64,000 nucleotides of DNA from positions 43,573,187-43,637,186 of the forward strand of contig NC_088301.1 of the NCBI RefSeq assembly GCF_032854445.1, given 5' to 3'. Positions 1 through 12,000 of this stretch are shown one piece after another (the stretch's first letter is position 1; each line of letters opens with the position of its first letter). The notes beneath the pieces were generated by a model. It did no database searches, was not told where the DNA came from, and saw nothing but the letters and a program-made list of their open reading frames with translations. Source of the DNA: Liolophura sinensis. Its lineage: Eukaryota > Mollusca > Polyplacophora > Chitonida > Chitonidae. A program made the translations under genes and the position numbers.

Positions 1-977
1 CAGCATTTCAAAGAAGATGGCAAATAAAATGAGAAAGTTTGTAAATATTAAGCTGAAAAGTTCACACGATTTTAAACTTGAATGGCGAGTTACAGATATA
101 CGCTGCGAGTGAGATGGTACTGTATATGAATGCGTGCGGTCCTATATTTCTCTACATATCTCAGGTTCTCAGGTCGGAAGAGTGAGTGCGAGTGTGTGGT
201 TAGGGTTTAACGTCGTACTTAACAATTTTCAGTCATATGACGACAAACACGTCTGAGGATGTGGCAAGAATATATATATATATATAACATATACTGAAAT
301 TGCAATACCTTGCGACACAATATATGAAATGAATTAAATCAACGAAAAGAGGGTAAAAATGTGGTGGAACCGCTTCAATTATTTTTCGCTTACCGCTACC
401 TATATATCCTAAATATATAATGCTAGCCTATACTAATATATGCCTAACACTATATCGTGCAATTCGTTTATGCAAATATACATTCCAGTTATAAGCTATA
501 TAACTGAATTCATATATATGACGAGTAAGCGATAAATTTGAAATGCAGGCATATGTACCCAAAAGGTCATTCTCACGAAAAGATTAACAACTAAAACATT
601 CTAATATACAAGGCCTATAGCTCTATCAACAATTGCTTAAAAGTGCTATAATTAAAAGCCCATTCAGTTCTAAGAAGACAAAAAATGTTACAATTTTGAA
701 GGTAAGCACACCCATTCTCTTAAAGTGTAGAAAGGGAAAAAAACGTCGTTTCATAGGCATCCTCGAAAAAGTATACAGAAACTGGGTCAACATTTACACC
801 AGTGCCGTAAAAAACCGTTCACAGCATGAAGCTTGACAATTCACTGTGTGAAAATCACCCGGGTAATATTCACGCAGGTATATGTCTGTTCGTCTTTCCG
901 CCCATCGGCTCAGCTGATCGAGGGAAGAGAAAGGTTTGGCTGCTGATGGTCAACACTTTGATCACAATTTATACGGA
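1..977. other. Upstream region of SAMTOR
   Basis: This stretch is AT-rich with no recognisable coding exon. It holds an (AT)n tract near 269-287 and, at about 180-260, a fragment of a dispersed repeat with the motif GGTTTAACGTCGTAC, which recurs near 38487. The segment just before the SAMTOR start codon (840-977) is the least AT-rich part and presumably carries the promoter and 5' UTR. I see no TATA box at a convincing spacing. A CAGCTG E-box-like site lies at 911-916. Confidence 0.5.
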
Positions 978-3900
978 ATGGCAGCCAAATCTGACCATAT
1001 AGATGAAAGTAAAGAAGATCATATTCGCCTGGCTAACGTTGTGAAAGGCGTTCATGCCGGATTACGGCGAAAATACAAAGAAAGTAAGTTGATGTGTACC
1101 GGCGTTTTCGCTGTGCTGTCTACAGAACTAAAAAAAATTTTTCCCCTCGGCCCCTGGATATGACGTTTTTCTCCAGTTTCTTTGTGAGAAGTCCTTGTTT
1201 ACTTCGCTTTGACTGAGTTTTGGAAGATAGTGCCGTACTCAAATCAGCATTGTTCACAGTATTTTGAACCAAGTTTGTTCGTTTATTTCTCGACCGATTT
1301 CATATAGTAAGACTATATACTGTCCTTTTATCCACAGATTGCCGGCAAACTTTTTAGTACTCGGGACACCAGAGTTAATAATAGTAAAGAATAATAATAA
1401 TAAAATGACTTCAGTATATTCTCCAACAGCAGAGAAAAATGTTGTCATGTCTGTACACAAGTTCTATGATAGTACAAGAACGATGACTGAGGAGCCTCCC
1501 ACGAATGCAGTCATTGTGAGTTCAAGTCCAGCACATGCAGGCTATCACTCAAGGTCTTCCAACAACCTGCTGATGGTCGTTGGTTTCCCCAAGGCTCTAT
1601 CAGGTTTCTTTCCACCATATAGCTGTCCATGGCCCTGTAAGCGAAATATTCTTGAGTACCAGTATGGCATAAAACACCAATTAATTCAATAAATAAATAA
1701 ATCCATCTTGTACTAGTATGGACGAACTCATAGTGCTGTATTGTGGCAACAGGAATCTGTGTGCAAAAAATGAACAACAACTTAAACAAATTTTGGACTA
1801 AAAGTTCCACAAATTTGTCAGTATTAATTGTTAATTCTCAAATTCAGTTTTTTGCCGTGTACTTAATTTGTTTTACCCTTAGCTGAGATAATCCTTCACT
1901 TTGGATATCAGCAGTTCAGTCAAGAAACAAGAATACAGTTAAAATGTAACCAAAAAAAAAAAAAGAAAAAAAATCTGATTTTACATCTGGTAATGTTGTT
2001 AATTCTACTTAAATTTTCACACCCTATGTTTGTTTCATTAAGGCTTGATGGCGTCTCTTGTAGGTGGGGATTTTGTGAGAACTTGGCAGGATCATTGTCA
2101 AGATGAGGAAGTTTTATCAGAATATGCTGATGCCATGCATCATTTGGCTGTTGATCACTGGACTAAACGACCTGATACAAGAATAGACTGGTGTAGAGAT
2201 ACATTGCTTGAATACTTCTTGCATGGAGGCTTGGTGAAGGTCTTGGAGAAAGATGCCAGAAGGTCAGCCCTTGAGAGGCAAACTGTTCAGCAGAGCCCCA
2301 ATGCTAAAGGAGATTCACAAGCCAATGAATGTGCAGCATGTTTGCTCAAGAACAAGAACTGTAAAGCATTGGGAGCAGGGGATCAGGTCAATGCTAATGG
2401 CAGTCACATGTGGAACAAACAGTACGACACTGTGTAAGTTTATGCTTTGTTACTTTGATTATAGACATTATGGTCTGTAAATATGAAAAAATTAGAATTG
2501 GTTTACTTGAGTGGGTTAAGGTGGTTGCCTTCCTTTAGCCGGGAAACAGGTGCAAGTTCAAAGCAGGGAATGCGTAGATTCGCTGTTTATGGGTGAATTG
2601 GTGACAATAACTATGTGGCCATGTGCACAGCCAAAATATTCATTGGAAAAATCAGTGTGGCATACATACACATGTACAGAAGTTCATCGTAACTTGCCAT
2701 ATGTCGGTGGTTAACATACGAAAATCTAATGTCCTGCACCCAAAAAATTACTGCCATTGTATAAGTGACAAGTTTTGGGTATGACATTAACATTAAATAA
2801 CAAGTGAATAAACAAATAGTGATTGTTGTTATATGTGTATTCTGGATCACAGAATGGAATACTCTATTTTCTTATACATAACCTGTTTCATACATTTTCA
2901 TATTATTGGCCAGATGTATTGGTTTCATACAATATAGGTGTATTATTCAAACTAGTAATGAAATTGAAACTTTTTACAGGTTACTTGTCATATTGCTGTC
3001 GTATCTTTTCATAATGCTTTCTTCTGCTTGTAATACAAATCCATTTGTGTTGCAGACAATTGCCTCTTGAGGGTAAAATTCGATTGCTAGATGTTGGAAG
3101 TTGCTTTAACCCTTTCTTGGAGTTTGAAGAATTTCTTCCTGTAGGAATTGATATTTGCCCTGCAAAACCGGTAAGACTATAAGTCCATTTTTCATTTACC
3201 GCTAACCTACAAAATAATTTTTTTTTTAAGAATAGATACTTCAAATTTAATGTCGTTTTCAGTTTAGGGAAATGAAGCTGATTCCACAAGTTCAGTTTTT
3301 ATTTAATTCAGCATTTAAGTTTATTTGAAACATTATTTTAAGGACTGTGCTACATATGTATTAACAATTTGAGACTACAAACTTTGCATTATAGTGGAGT
3401 ATATAATTTTGAATTAAGTCAAAAATCTGTTGGTGGAATCAGCCCAAGATCTCCAGTCCCTCCATTATTTCCTTGACCCTGTGTTTATTTATGCAATTGA
3501 TATACTGATTTTGATTATAGCAAACTTCTACTTTCAGAGTGTTTTTCACTGTGACTTTTTACACCTTGAGACAACTGAAACGCTACAGCTGGCATGGGAC
3601 ACATTGGATACCTACATGAGCAATCTCAGGAGCCCAATTGAAAAACTTCCCAAGGACAGTTTCCATGTGGTTGTCTTCTCATTACTTCTTGAATATTTCC
3701 CGGCCCCATACCAAAGATGGCTGTGTTGCCAAAAGGCCAGAAAACTTTTAATGAAGAATGGACTTCTCGTAATTATCACACCTGATTCTCACCCTCAGCA
3801 TCGTAATGCTCCAATGATCAAAAGCTGGAGAACGGCCATTGAGTCAATGGGGTTTGCTCGCTGGCGTTATGTGAAACAAGACCATCTTCATTGCATGGCC

Positions 3901-4110
3901 TTCCGCAAGGTCCCTCAGCCTAGAGACCGAGACCGCCATTTGGTTGGGGATGCTACTCCAGACATGCTGTACATTCCACAAGATTTCTCTGATGACGCTG
4001 CAAACAATGGCTCAGACGTGGCACCAACCTATACATCCACTGATGAGGAATTCTTCCGCCAAACTGTTCACGAGCTTCCCAGAGCATTCACTGATGACGA
4101 GTCTGAATAA
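978..4110 (+). CDS. BMT2: SAMTOR / BMT2 homologue, S-adenosylmethionine sensor of mTORC1
   Basis: Four coding exons join in frame: 978-1083, 2064-2433, 3056-3170 and 3538-4110, giving 387 aa (human about 405). The first ATG of the open frame at 978 is used. All introns are GT-AG (donors GTAAGT, GTAAGT, GTAAGA). Exon 1 carries the conserved VVKGVH...LRRKYK segment. Exon 2 carries [15 protein letters not shown]. Exon 3 carries the SAM-binding motif [11 protein letters not shown] (about residues 169-179) and GIDI. Exon 4 carries [20 protein letters not shown] and LLVIITPDS. Residues G173 and D191 match the human SAM-contact positions G172 and D190 as I recall them. In vertebrates the protein binds GATOR1/KICSTOR when SAM is low and restrains mTORC1; yeast Bmt2 is an rRNA methyltransferase. 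The linker at about residues 125-158 diverges from human and contains several cysteines; a short exon could be missed between 2434 and 3055. Confidence 0.96.
1483..1703 (+). repeat. tRNA-derived SINE in SAMTOR intron 1
   Basis: The 5' part contains the B-box-like GTGAGTTCAAGTCC. It is followed by a core shared with the other copies in this window (CAACCTGCTGATGGTCGTTGG, then a GGTTTC/CCACC segment, then GAAATATTCTTGAGTAC). It ends in ATAAATAAATAAAT. The same element occurs on the minus strand at about 31.2, 36.8, 52.3 and 54.2 kb and on the plus strand at 63.3 kb. It resembles V-/Meta-type SINEs described from molluscs, but the family name is not certain. Confidence 0.8.
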
Positions 4111-7100
4111 AGGCTGACCTAATTTCATGAAGCAAGGGACACTCCTTGGTTCATAAAAATGTGGAGAAGTGCTATTGGAAAGCAATGTAAAGAATTTAGA
4201 TTTTGGGGGTAACTGATTTAGTTACATTTTCTTTGGCTTTGATCATTCAGACCTCCCTGGCATTCTATTAGCATGTGACTGCATATTCTTATGTATTGCA
4301 GTGAGTAGGGTAAGTCCATGTACATGTAAATTCAGGCTGGTTATCCATGTGTACTTTTTTTTGTGATTGGCTAGACTTTTTCGCAAGTATAGGTCGCTAT
4401 TGATGTGCCATGTATGAAATATAATTGTGTAAATGTTTCCGTCAATTGGTCAGAATGTTTTGACCTGTTTGTTTATTGGTTTTTTCTTCATTGTTTCAAA
4501 TGTGCAAAAGCTGATTTTTTTTTTTCAGACTAGAAATCTTTCTTGGAAGTTTATTGAATTACACTATATCCACCCCGCCGTGTCTATCCTTTGCTGAATT
4601 GTTTGGTGAGATATTCTCGAGCACTGTCCCATAAGATGCTTTTTAAATGCATGGTTATCTGATGAATATCTTGTGATGAAATTGGAATAATTTATGTAAC
4701 ACGATGGCAGCATATGCCTCCTAGATGGAGATGGTGATCAGTGCAGAAGTGTGGTTTCCAATTAGTGTTTGACAACATTTTCAAAGTCAAGTGTTTTATA
4801 AGTTATTTTTAAGGTATGATGAGCTGTTTTACTGTAACCACTAACACAGCATGGCAGTATCTAGTATGGATCCGAAAAGTTACTTTTTCAAAACCTGTTA
4901 GTTGACGTCTGACGGTCCCCAGCTAAATATTTAAACTTGTTCCAAAATATTTATTTTAAAATTTTTAAAAGTGCTATGTAATGAATTCTGAAAAGTTGAT
5001 TTGAAAAATTTTAATGTTTGGATTGTCTTAAACTCTACATTACTGGTACAAATATTTTAAAACATTGTAGTAGAGGACCAGTAAAGCCTGCATATGGGGG
5101 CGATTTAATGCTTTTTGACAGACTGATGATGCACCTACAAGATAGAAAGGTTAAGGGTATCAGAAAGAGTTGTGTTTTATCCAATATACACAGCTTCTAC
5201 TATCATATACATATTATATATGCCTTTTGTGTGAAAATTTTTTTTCATGATTTGCTTCATTAATGTGCTTATTTATCTAAGTCATTTGACTCTGGATCAT
5301 TCTGTCAGTACTTCCACATGGTAGTGTTTGGAAATGATAGCACAAAATATAGTGTATTTTGAGAGAAAGAAGAAAGAGATGTATTCAAGAACAACACACA
5401 CCAAGATTGATATTAGTGCTACATCGAATTTTACTGGAATGTAAATAAGCTTTGTGGAACATTTTTGGTATGTTTAATATTTGGATATAACAGCTTATTT
5501 GTGTCCATTGTGTTAGTGGATTTTATGGTGTGCACATTGTGTCAAGGAAGTGGGAACATAGAGGAAATGATGAAATGAAATTTAAGAAGCTTAAAATAAG
5601 TGCAGAGGGACTTAGCCCACCATTGAATTTTTTTTCCGTTTAGATGATATACTCCCCCCTTTTTTCTAATTCAATCACAATATTTGAAAGGAACACATGA
5701 AGAATTAATATTCTACTTACAGATAGCCCAAGTGCACGTGCTCGGTAACACTGCAGTATTCATGTACAAGCATGTGGGCAGTGGTCATTTCTGAGAAATA
5801 TACAGCAGTATACACATCGATGAATGTGATAACTTTTTTGTTGAGCATTGGTTAACAGTAAGAGTTCAGTTCATATTAAGGCCAGTTGTCACCCATGTAT
5901 TTATGTTCCTCTGAACTAGGAAATCGCTCCCAGCAGAAAATTATCAAATGTAACTGACAGTCAACTTTCATATGATCTGTTTTTTTTAATATATATATAT
6001 ATATATATATGTATATGTATACATAACATTACATACATTGACATTCCAAGCTCTCTTTATTATTAGTAATCTTATTTATTTATCTTTCTTGTTTTTAAGG
6101 TGTGGTTGGGGTGAGAAGACAAGCATTTAATGGTTGTCAATTTATTTTAATGCAGCCAACACATTTTCTTTTAGCATGTTTAGTTATCTGCTAGACTACA
6201 AGAAGATACTGGTATTTAGCCTTGTATCAGATATCATTAGAGATGGAAAAACAAATATGTGTCCAGACAATGTTTTACTTCTCTTGTTGAACTCCTGGAC
6301 AACTGCAGCTTTGGGGGATCTCTTGAATAAGATATGAAATCCACAAATGAAGTATAGGAGGTTTTTTCCACTCTGCCTGTCTCTGAGACAGTACTTCATT
6401 GTCACCAACTACATTTTTGTAACATCTGTGACCCAGCTTTACATGTACTGTTGAGTGAAATTTTATGCATACATCTATGTGATGACTCAGATCTTGTCAA
6501 ATATCATTTTATTAAAATGCCACATTAATCAATTTTTAAATTTTTTAAAGAGAAAGTGAGGTTTTATGTGCCATGTTTGATTTCAATGTCAACTACCGCC
6601 TGTTTTCCACCCAGTCATAGCCTGGTATTTGTTATCTTTTTGACCTTTTTTTTTTCTTTTTTTTTGGATGCCAGGTATCAATATTCCACAAAGACATGTT
6701 GCAGTATTAGTATTGATACATATTTTGTGTGCAGATGTCAAGAATGTGAGGGACACAGTGGTTATCTCTTATTGTTTTATCCCAGTAATTGCTGCTCACA
6801 TTGTGATTGATTTCTTTCACATTTGTGTGAAAGCTACAGTTCAGAATGGTTTGGCATGGGTGATTAAGTTCTGCAAGATTTTCAGGACAGATTGGTATAC
6901 TTTTAAGTATGGTTATTCAAGTGCGTAGTGATATGTTGTGGATGTTGATGATTGCAGTGTTGTGTGCAACAGTTGTTCATGGCTTCAATTATTCATGTAA
7001 GTTTGCCCTGGTTACAAGGATACATGGGAGTTGTTTGTAGATGCAATGTTGCAAGGTTGTGCTTATGGTTGAACTGATGCATGTAAGTTGTTAACAGTGG

Positions 7101-7125
7101 TGCCTTAGGAGGGTCCAAGGCTGCT

Positions 7126-7475
7126 GTGATGCATAGATGTCAGTCATGGAAGCAGTGAGGCATGGATGGTTATCATGGATGTAATGATGCATGAAAATAG
7201 TCCTGGATGTTGTGATGCATGAAAATTGTCCATGGGTGTAGTGATGCATGACCATTGTCCATGGATGTAGTGATGCATGACAATTGTCCATGGGTGTAGT
7301 GATGCATGACAATTGTCCATGGGTGTAGTGATGCATGACCATTGTCCATGGATGTAGTGATGCATGACAATTGTCCATGGATGTAGTGATGCATGAAAAT
7401 TGTCCATGAATGTAGTGATGCATGAAAAATGTCCATGGTTGCAGTAATGCATGGAAGGTGTTTATGGATACAATG
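7126..7475. repeat. Minisatellite, 29-bp unit
   Basis: The unit is GATGCATGACAATTGTCC followed by ATGGATGTAGT, 29 bp. Successive copies start 29 bp apart, for example at 7214 and 7243. There are about eight good copies, with more degenerate ones at both edges. Because 29 is not a multiple of three and the unit lacks stops on the minus strand, three overlapping minus-strand frames stay open; these are not genes. Confidence 0.95.
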
Positions 7476-7564
7476 TTGCAAGAAGTTGTTCATTGTTATA
7501 GTGATACATTTCACAGTGGTAGATTGAATTTTTTCGTAAATGCTATAACACGTGATATTGTGCA

Positions 7565-9065
7565 GACGTACAAATGGTTCTTGGTGGCAAGCATGTGGGA
7601 GCGTTGTTTGTGGTGAGAATGATACAGGAATGGTCATGTGCTGATGTACAGATGGTTCTTGGTGGCATTGAGGTGGGCGCAGTTGTTTGTGGTGGGAATG
7701 ATACAGGAATGGTCATGTGCTGATGTACAGATGGTTCTTGGTGGCAAGGAGGTGAGCGCGGTTGTCCGTGGTGGGAATGATACAGGAATGGTCATGTGCT
7801 GATGTGCAGATGGTTCTTGGTGGCAAGGAGGTGAGCGCGGTTGTTTGTGGTGGGAATGATACAGGAATGGTCATGTGCTGATGTACAGATGGTTCTTGGT
7901 GGCAAGGAGGTGAGCGCGGTTGTCCGTGGTGGGAATGATACTGGAATGGTCATGTGCTGATGTACTGATGGTTCTTGGTGGCAAGGAGGTTGGAGCGGTT
8001 GTGTATGGTGAGAATGATACTGGAATGGTCATGTGCTGATGTACAAATGGTTCTGGGTGGCATTGAGGTGGGAGCGGTTGTTTGTGGTGGGAATGATACA
8101 GGAATGGTCATGTGCTGATGTACAGATGGTTCTTGGTGGCAAGGAGGTGAGCGTGGTTGTCCGTGGTGGTGAGAGTGATACAGGAATGGTCATGTGCTGA
8201 TGTACAGATGGTTCTTGGTGGCAAGGAGGTGGGAGCGGTTGTGTATGGTGGGAATGATACAGGAATGGTCATGTGCTGATGTACAGATGGTTCTTGGTGG
8301 CAAGGAGGTGAGCGCAGTTGTTTGTGGTGAGAATGATACAGGAATGGTCATGTGCTGATGTACAGATGGTTCTTGGTGGCAAGGAGGTGGGCGCAGTTGT
8401 TTGTGGTGGGAATGATGCAAGAATGGTCATGTGCTGATGTACAGATGGTTCTGGGTGGCAGTGAGGTGGGCGCAGTTGTTTGTGGTGGGAATGATGCAAG
8501 AATGGTCATGTGCTGATGTACAGATGGTTCTTGGTGGCAAGGAGGTGAGCGCGGTTGTTTATGGTGAGAATGATACAGGAATGGTTATGTGCTGATGTAC
8601 AGATGGTTCTGGGTGGCATTGAGGTGGGAGCGGTTGTTTGTGGTGGGAATGATACAAGAATGGTCATGTGCTGATGTACAGATGGTTCTTGGTGGCAAGG
8701 AGGTGAGCGCGGTTGTCCGTGGTGGGAATGATACAGGAATGGTCATGTGCTGATGTACAGATGGTTCTTGGTGGCAAGGAGGTGGGAGCGGTTGTGTATG
8801 GTGGGAATGATACAAGAATGGTCATGTGCTGATGTACAGATGGTTCTTGGTGGCAAGGAGGTGGGAGAGGTTGTCTGTGACGGGAATAATACTGGAATGT
8901 GCATTATGTGGTTGTGTACAGAGATGGTTCTTGATAGTCAGGATGTGGAAATGGTTGTTTGTGGTGGGAATGATACATGAATGGTGATGTGCTGAGGTAC
9001 AAAGATGGTTCTTTGTAGAATGGATGTAGGGATGGTTGTTTGTGAAGGGAATAATACAGGAATGC
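7565..9065. repeat. Minisatellite, 79-bp unit, about 18 copies
   Basis: The unit begins TGATGTACAGATGGTTCTTG and continues through GGTGGCAAGGAGGTGAGCGC and GGAATGATACAGGAATGGTC. Starts fall exactly 79 bp apart (7642, 7721, 7800, 7879). Copies are highly similar up to about 8880 and then decay to about 9065. Several copies share alternative variants (CATTGAGGTGGG instead of CAAGGAGGTGAG), which suggests unequal exchange among subtypes. Frames left open on both strands follow from the unit length being 1 modulo 3. Confidence 0.96.
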
Positions 9066-12000
9066 ATGTTATGTTTTCCCTGAAGAGGTGGTGCATTTTG
9101 ACATTGATTTAGAACTGCATGAATGGTTGTTCATGCTAGAACTGATTTGATTGTTTGTGAAGGATGCTGACATGGCTTGTTTGTAGTATCGGTGGTTCAA
9201 GACATGCTTGATGTGGTAATGATGCAGATGAAAAGATGAAAAATGAATGTTGATTTATAGGAGGTTGTGTACTGGGATTATCTTTCAAATAAAAAATCTA
9301 CTGCAGAATCAAAATAGTAAGATTTTGTAGGAGCAGCTTGTGAAACTCCAAGGATATCTTTTATCCACTGAATAGCAAGGAAACAAACATGTTTTAATTT
9401 ATTGAAATAGTTATCATGGGGATTAGTTTAAGTCAAAATATTGAATACATCAATATGTAAACTTGTTCTGAGTTAGCTGGATTTTGTACTGTGTTTTTTT
9501 ATGTTTTATTATCATTTGTTACAATGAGAACTTGAATACATTTTGCTGTGAGTCTTTTAACATTTACGCCAATTCCGATGAAATTTTGGATATCCATATC
9601 AGTGAGTGAAATGTACATATGCCAGAGAGTTTGAATTGATATCCCGTCTGTCTGTATTAAGGAATCTGTTAATTAGATGGCATGTTATGTCAACCCATGT
9701 GCTTAATTGTGCTATTACTTTTTCAATATGGTTTAAATGTTTTTAATTTCATTTTGGGCCAGTGAAATTTTTTCTCAGTTTTGGGAAACTGCACTTGAAT
9801 CTCAGCCATCTTTTAATAGTTTGGAAGATACAACATAAAGCCGTCTGTTTCTGGATGGTTTTTATTCTCCATTATTTCCAATAGATATCATCAGGAAAGT
9901 AGGAGATGGGGTGGTTGGTGTTAGCATTTTTTATTTTCTCTTGTTGGGGTTGGGGGGAGGGTTTTTTCAATTGTTGTAACAGGGCTACTGCATTTGCGTC
10001 TGATGTTGTATTCCATCATTTTGCATTCTTAGTGCTTAAAGATAATAGCTTTGCCTTTGAATATTGAATGCAGTACTGGTGGAAGTCAGATTGAGCTACT
10101 TGTGGGAAAGCTTGGATCAGTTTGGTGGCCACATTTTGTTTGGTGAAGGCATTTGTATGTGTCTACCTCAGTTTCAAGTGCATATATAAACTGTAGTATT
10201 TTCCCACCATCAGTGTTGCTGAATATCAGTCTCCACGATTTTGCCAACTTTATTGTTGTATACTAGATAAACGTGGAGTTTCACTGTATTACATGGACAA
10301 GCTGTTCGGGTTTACAGTAGTATTAAATGACCAGTAAATTTAAAAATTGGGTAAGCATTTACTTGTAGTTAGTTGAAACCAGGTTTCATTTGTTAGTTTG
10401 TATTCGGAAGTTATTAAATTTATTTGTGCCACATGGTGAAAACCTTAACCTTTCTTTGTATTTGTGCCATTGTTGAATATTTTCAAGTTAAAAATTATTG
10501 AATGAAAGACTTCAATTTTGTGCTTTAGTAGATACTGTGAAGATTGATAGATGTCTGGCATGGAACATTTTTGGGCACTAACATCACATATCTCTAACTT
10601 ATAAATATGTTGTTTTACAAAACTTTTACAAGTCACATTAACCGATATAGCTATCCTACAGTGTAACTGATGTGGTTGAAGATGGACTGTTTGAAAATAC
10701 CCAATTGTGAAACATTGTGAATGTTACCATATCCTTGGTCTCTGTGAAAGGTAACATAGGTTAAATTTTCTACATCCGTTAACTGCAGGTATATCTTTTA
10801 AAGAAAAACTCTACCATCAGCATCTTTGAGTATTTCCAGATGCAGGAGCTTTTTAATATGTTAAACATATGATAAAAAGAATGGCCCGAGAGTAAGATTC
10901 TCTGTAGAGTCCTGTAAATTTACTCAGTTTTATGGTTGTCATTATCAAAAGTTTTACAGGTTTTGTTTGTTTTTGCACTATATTTTTGCTCTATATTTTA
11001 TTGCTTATTGATATGTTCCACAATGCGCAGTGGCTAATAAAATTATTTATAAACCACATAGTGAAGACTGTGTATTTACATACATACTCAGTAGATAAGG
11101 TACATTCCCTTCAGAATTTATGCTTAGATTTAAAACATGTAATGCATATATCTGGCTTTAATTGAAGCTGTAATTAAATCAACCCTATTTTGAATTCCCT
11201 TTAGGAAGGGGATATTGAATAATATAGCAGTATTAATTCATTAGGAAAGAAAGTAATAACTGTGAACCAGATTTACTTATAAGAATTGTGTATTGTGTGA
11301 TGCTGTAAAGGTTTGGATAGTATGATGGTTGAATGAATACTTTAGGGATTGAGCTGTATCTTTTAATTGAATATGTGTATGCCAGATTTACCTTGTTAAG
11401 GTGTTTCCCTCAATAGGTAGATCTGTGCTAATGTCTGCAGTTTTGTCTTTATGTTGCAGCAAAACTCTGTATTAATCCACTTCAGGTGTTGCCAAGTCTT
11501 TTACACACCACTGTATGGTTGTCTTATGCACATGGTGTATCTTTACAATTCCGAGCTTTAAATAAAGTGTTTTGTAAATCGATGCCTTCTTTGTTTATTG
11601 AGTATTGCTTGAATGTTTTTTTGTCTCTCCAGTGACACATAAGACAAGTTAGCTGTCTGAGAACAAATGTTATGTTTTAATGTGATGTTCTATATCTGAA
11701 TACACTGCAGACACAGTTTATGTCCTACTCCAAGTATCTGGCCATGGGGTACAAAAACAAGGAGTTATGTTAAAGTAAATGTTAAGGGTGGTGTCGTAAA
11801 ATGTACTGCATGTGCTGAGATCAGGTTTTGCACACATGTATAGAACACAGCAATATGAAGGTATCAGGATTGAATATTTTCGGTCGAGAAATGTGGAAGC
11901 TTGCTATTGGTCGTTTTAGTCACATGATGACCTACGGTTGAGATTGACCTGCTGAAGACAACCGTGGTTTTAGTTTTTTCCTACGACATATAGTTTTTCT

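Larger units (their letters stand above)
4111..11580 (+). other. SAMTOR 3' UTR / downstream region
   Basis: No coding exon is recognisable. Candidate polyadenylation signals AATAAA on the plus strand lie at 9288-9293, 11036-11041 and 11561-11566, so the transcript could have a very long 3' UTR that runs across both minisatellites; this is inference. The stretch also holds an AT-dinucleotide tract at about 5989-6010 and a G-rich run near 9943-9961. RNA reads would be needed to place the real transcript end. Confidence 0.4.

Noticed and set aside
1264-1692. 142-aa open frame on the plus strand
   Set aside because: Its second half is the SINE in SAMTOR intron 1, and it has no similarity to a known protein.
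2510-2600. Possible SINE head in SAMTOR intron 2 (GGTGCAAGTTCAAAG)
   Set aside because: It lacks the shared core and tail and may be chance.
7126-7475. CRISPR-like regular repeats
   Set aside because: The 29-bp units are contiguous with no spacers, and the window is animal nuclear DNA.
7091-9067. Several open frames with repeated peptides (MHHYIHGQFSCITT type and HSCIIPTTNN type)
   Set aside because: They follow the 29-bp and 79-bp minisatellites, are open in several frames at once, and show no domain; the openness comes from the unit length not being a multiple of three.
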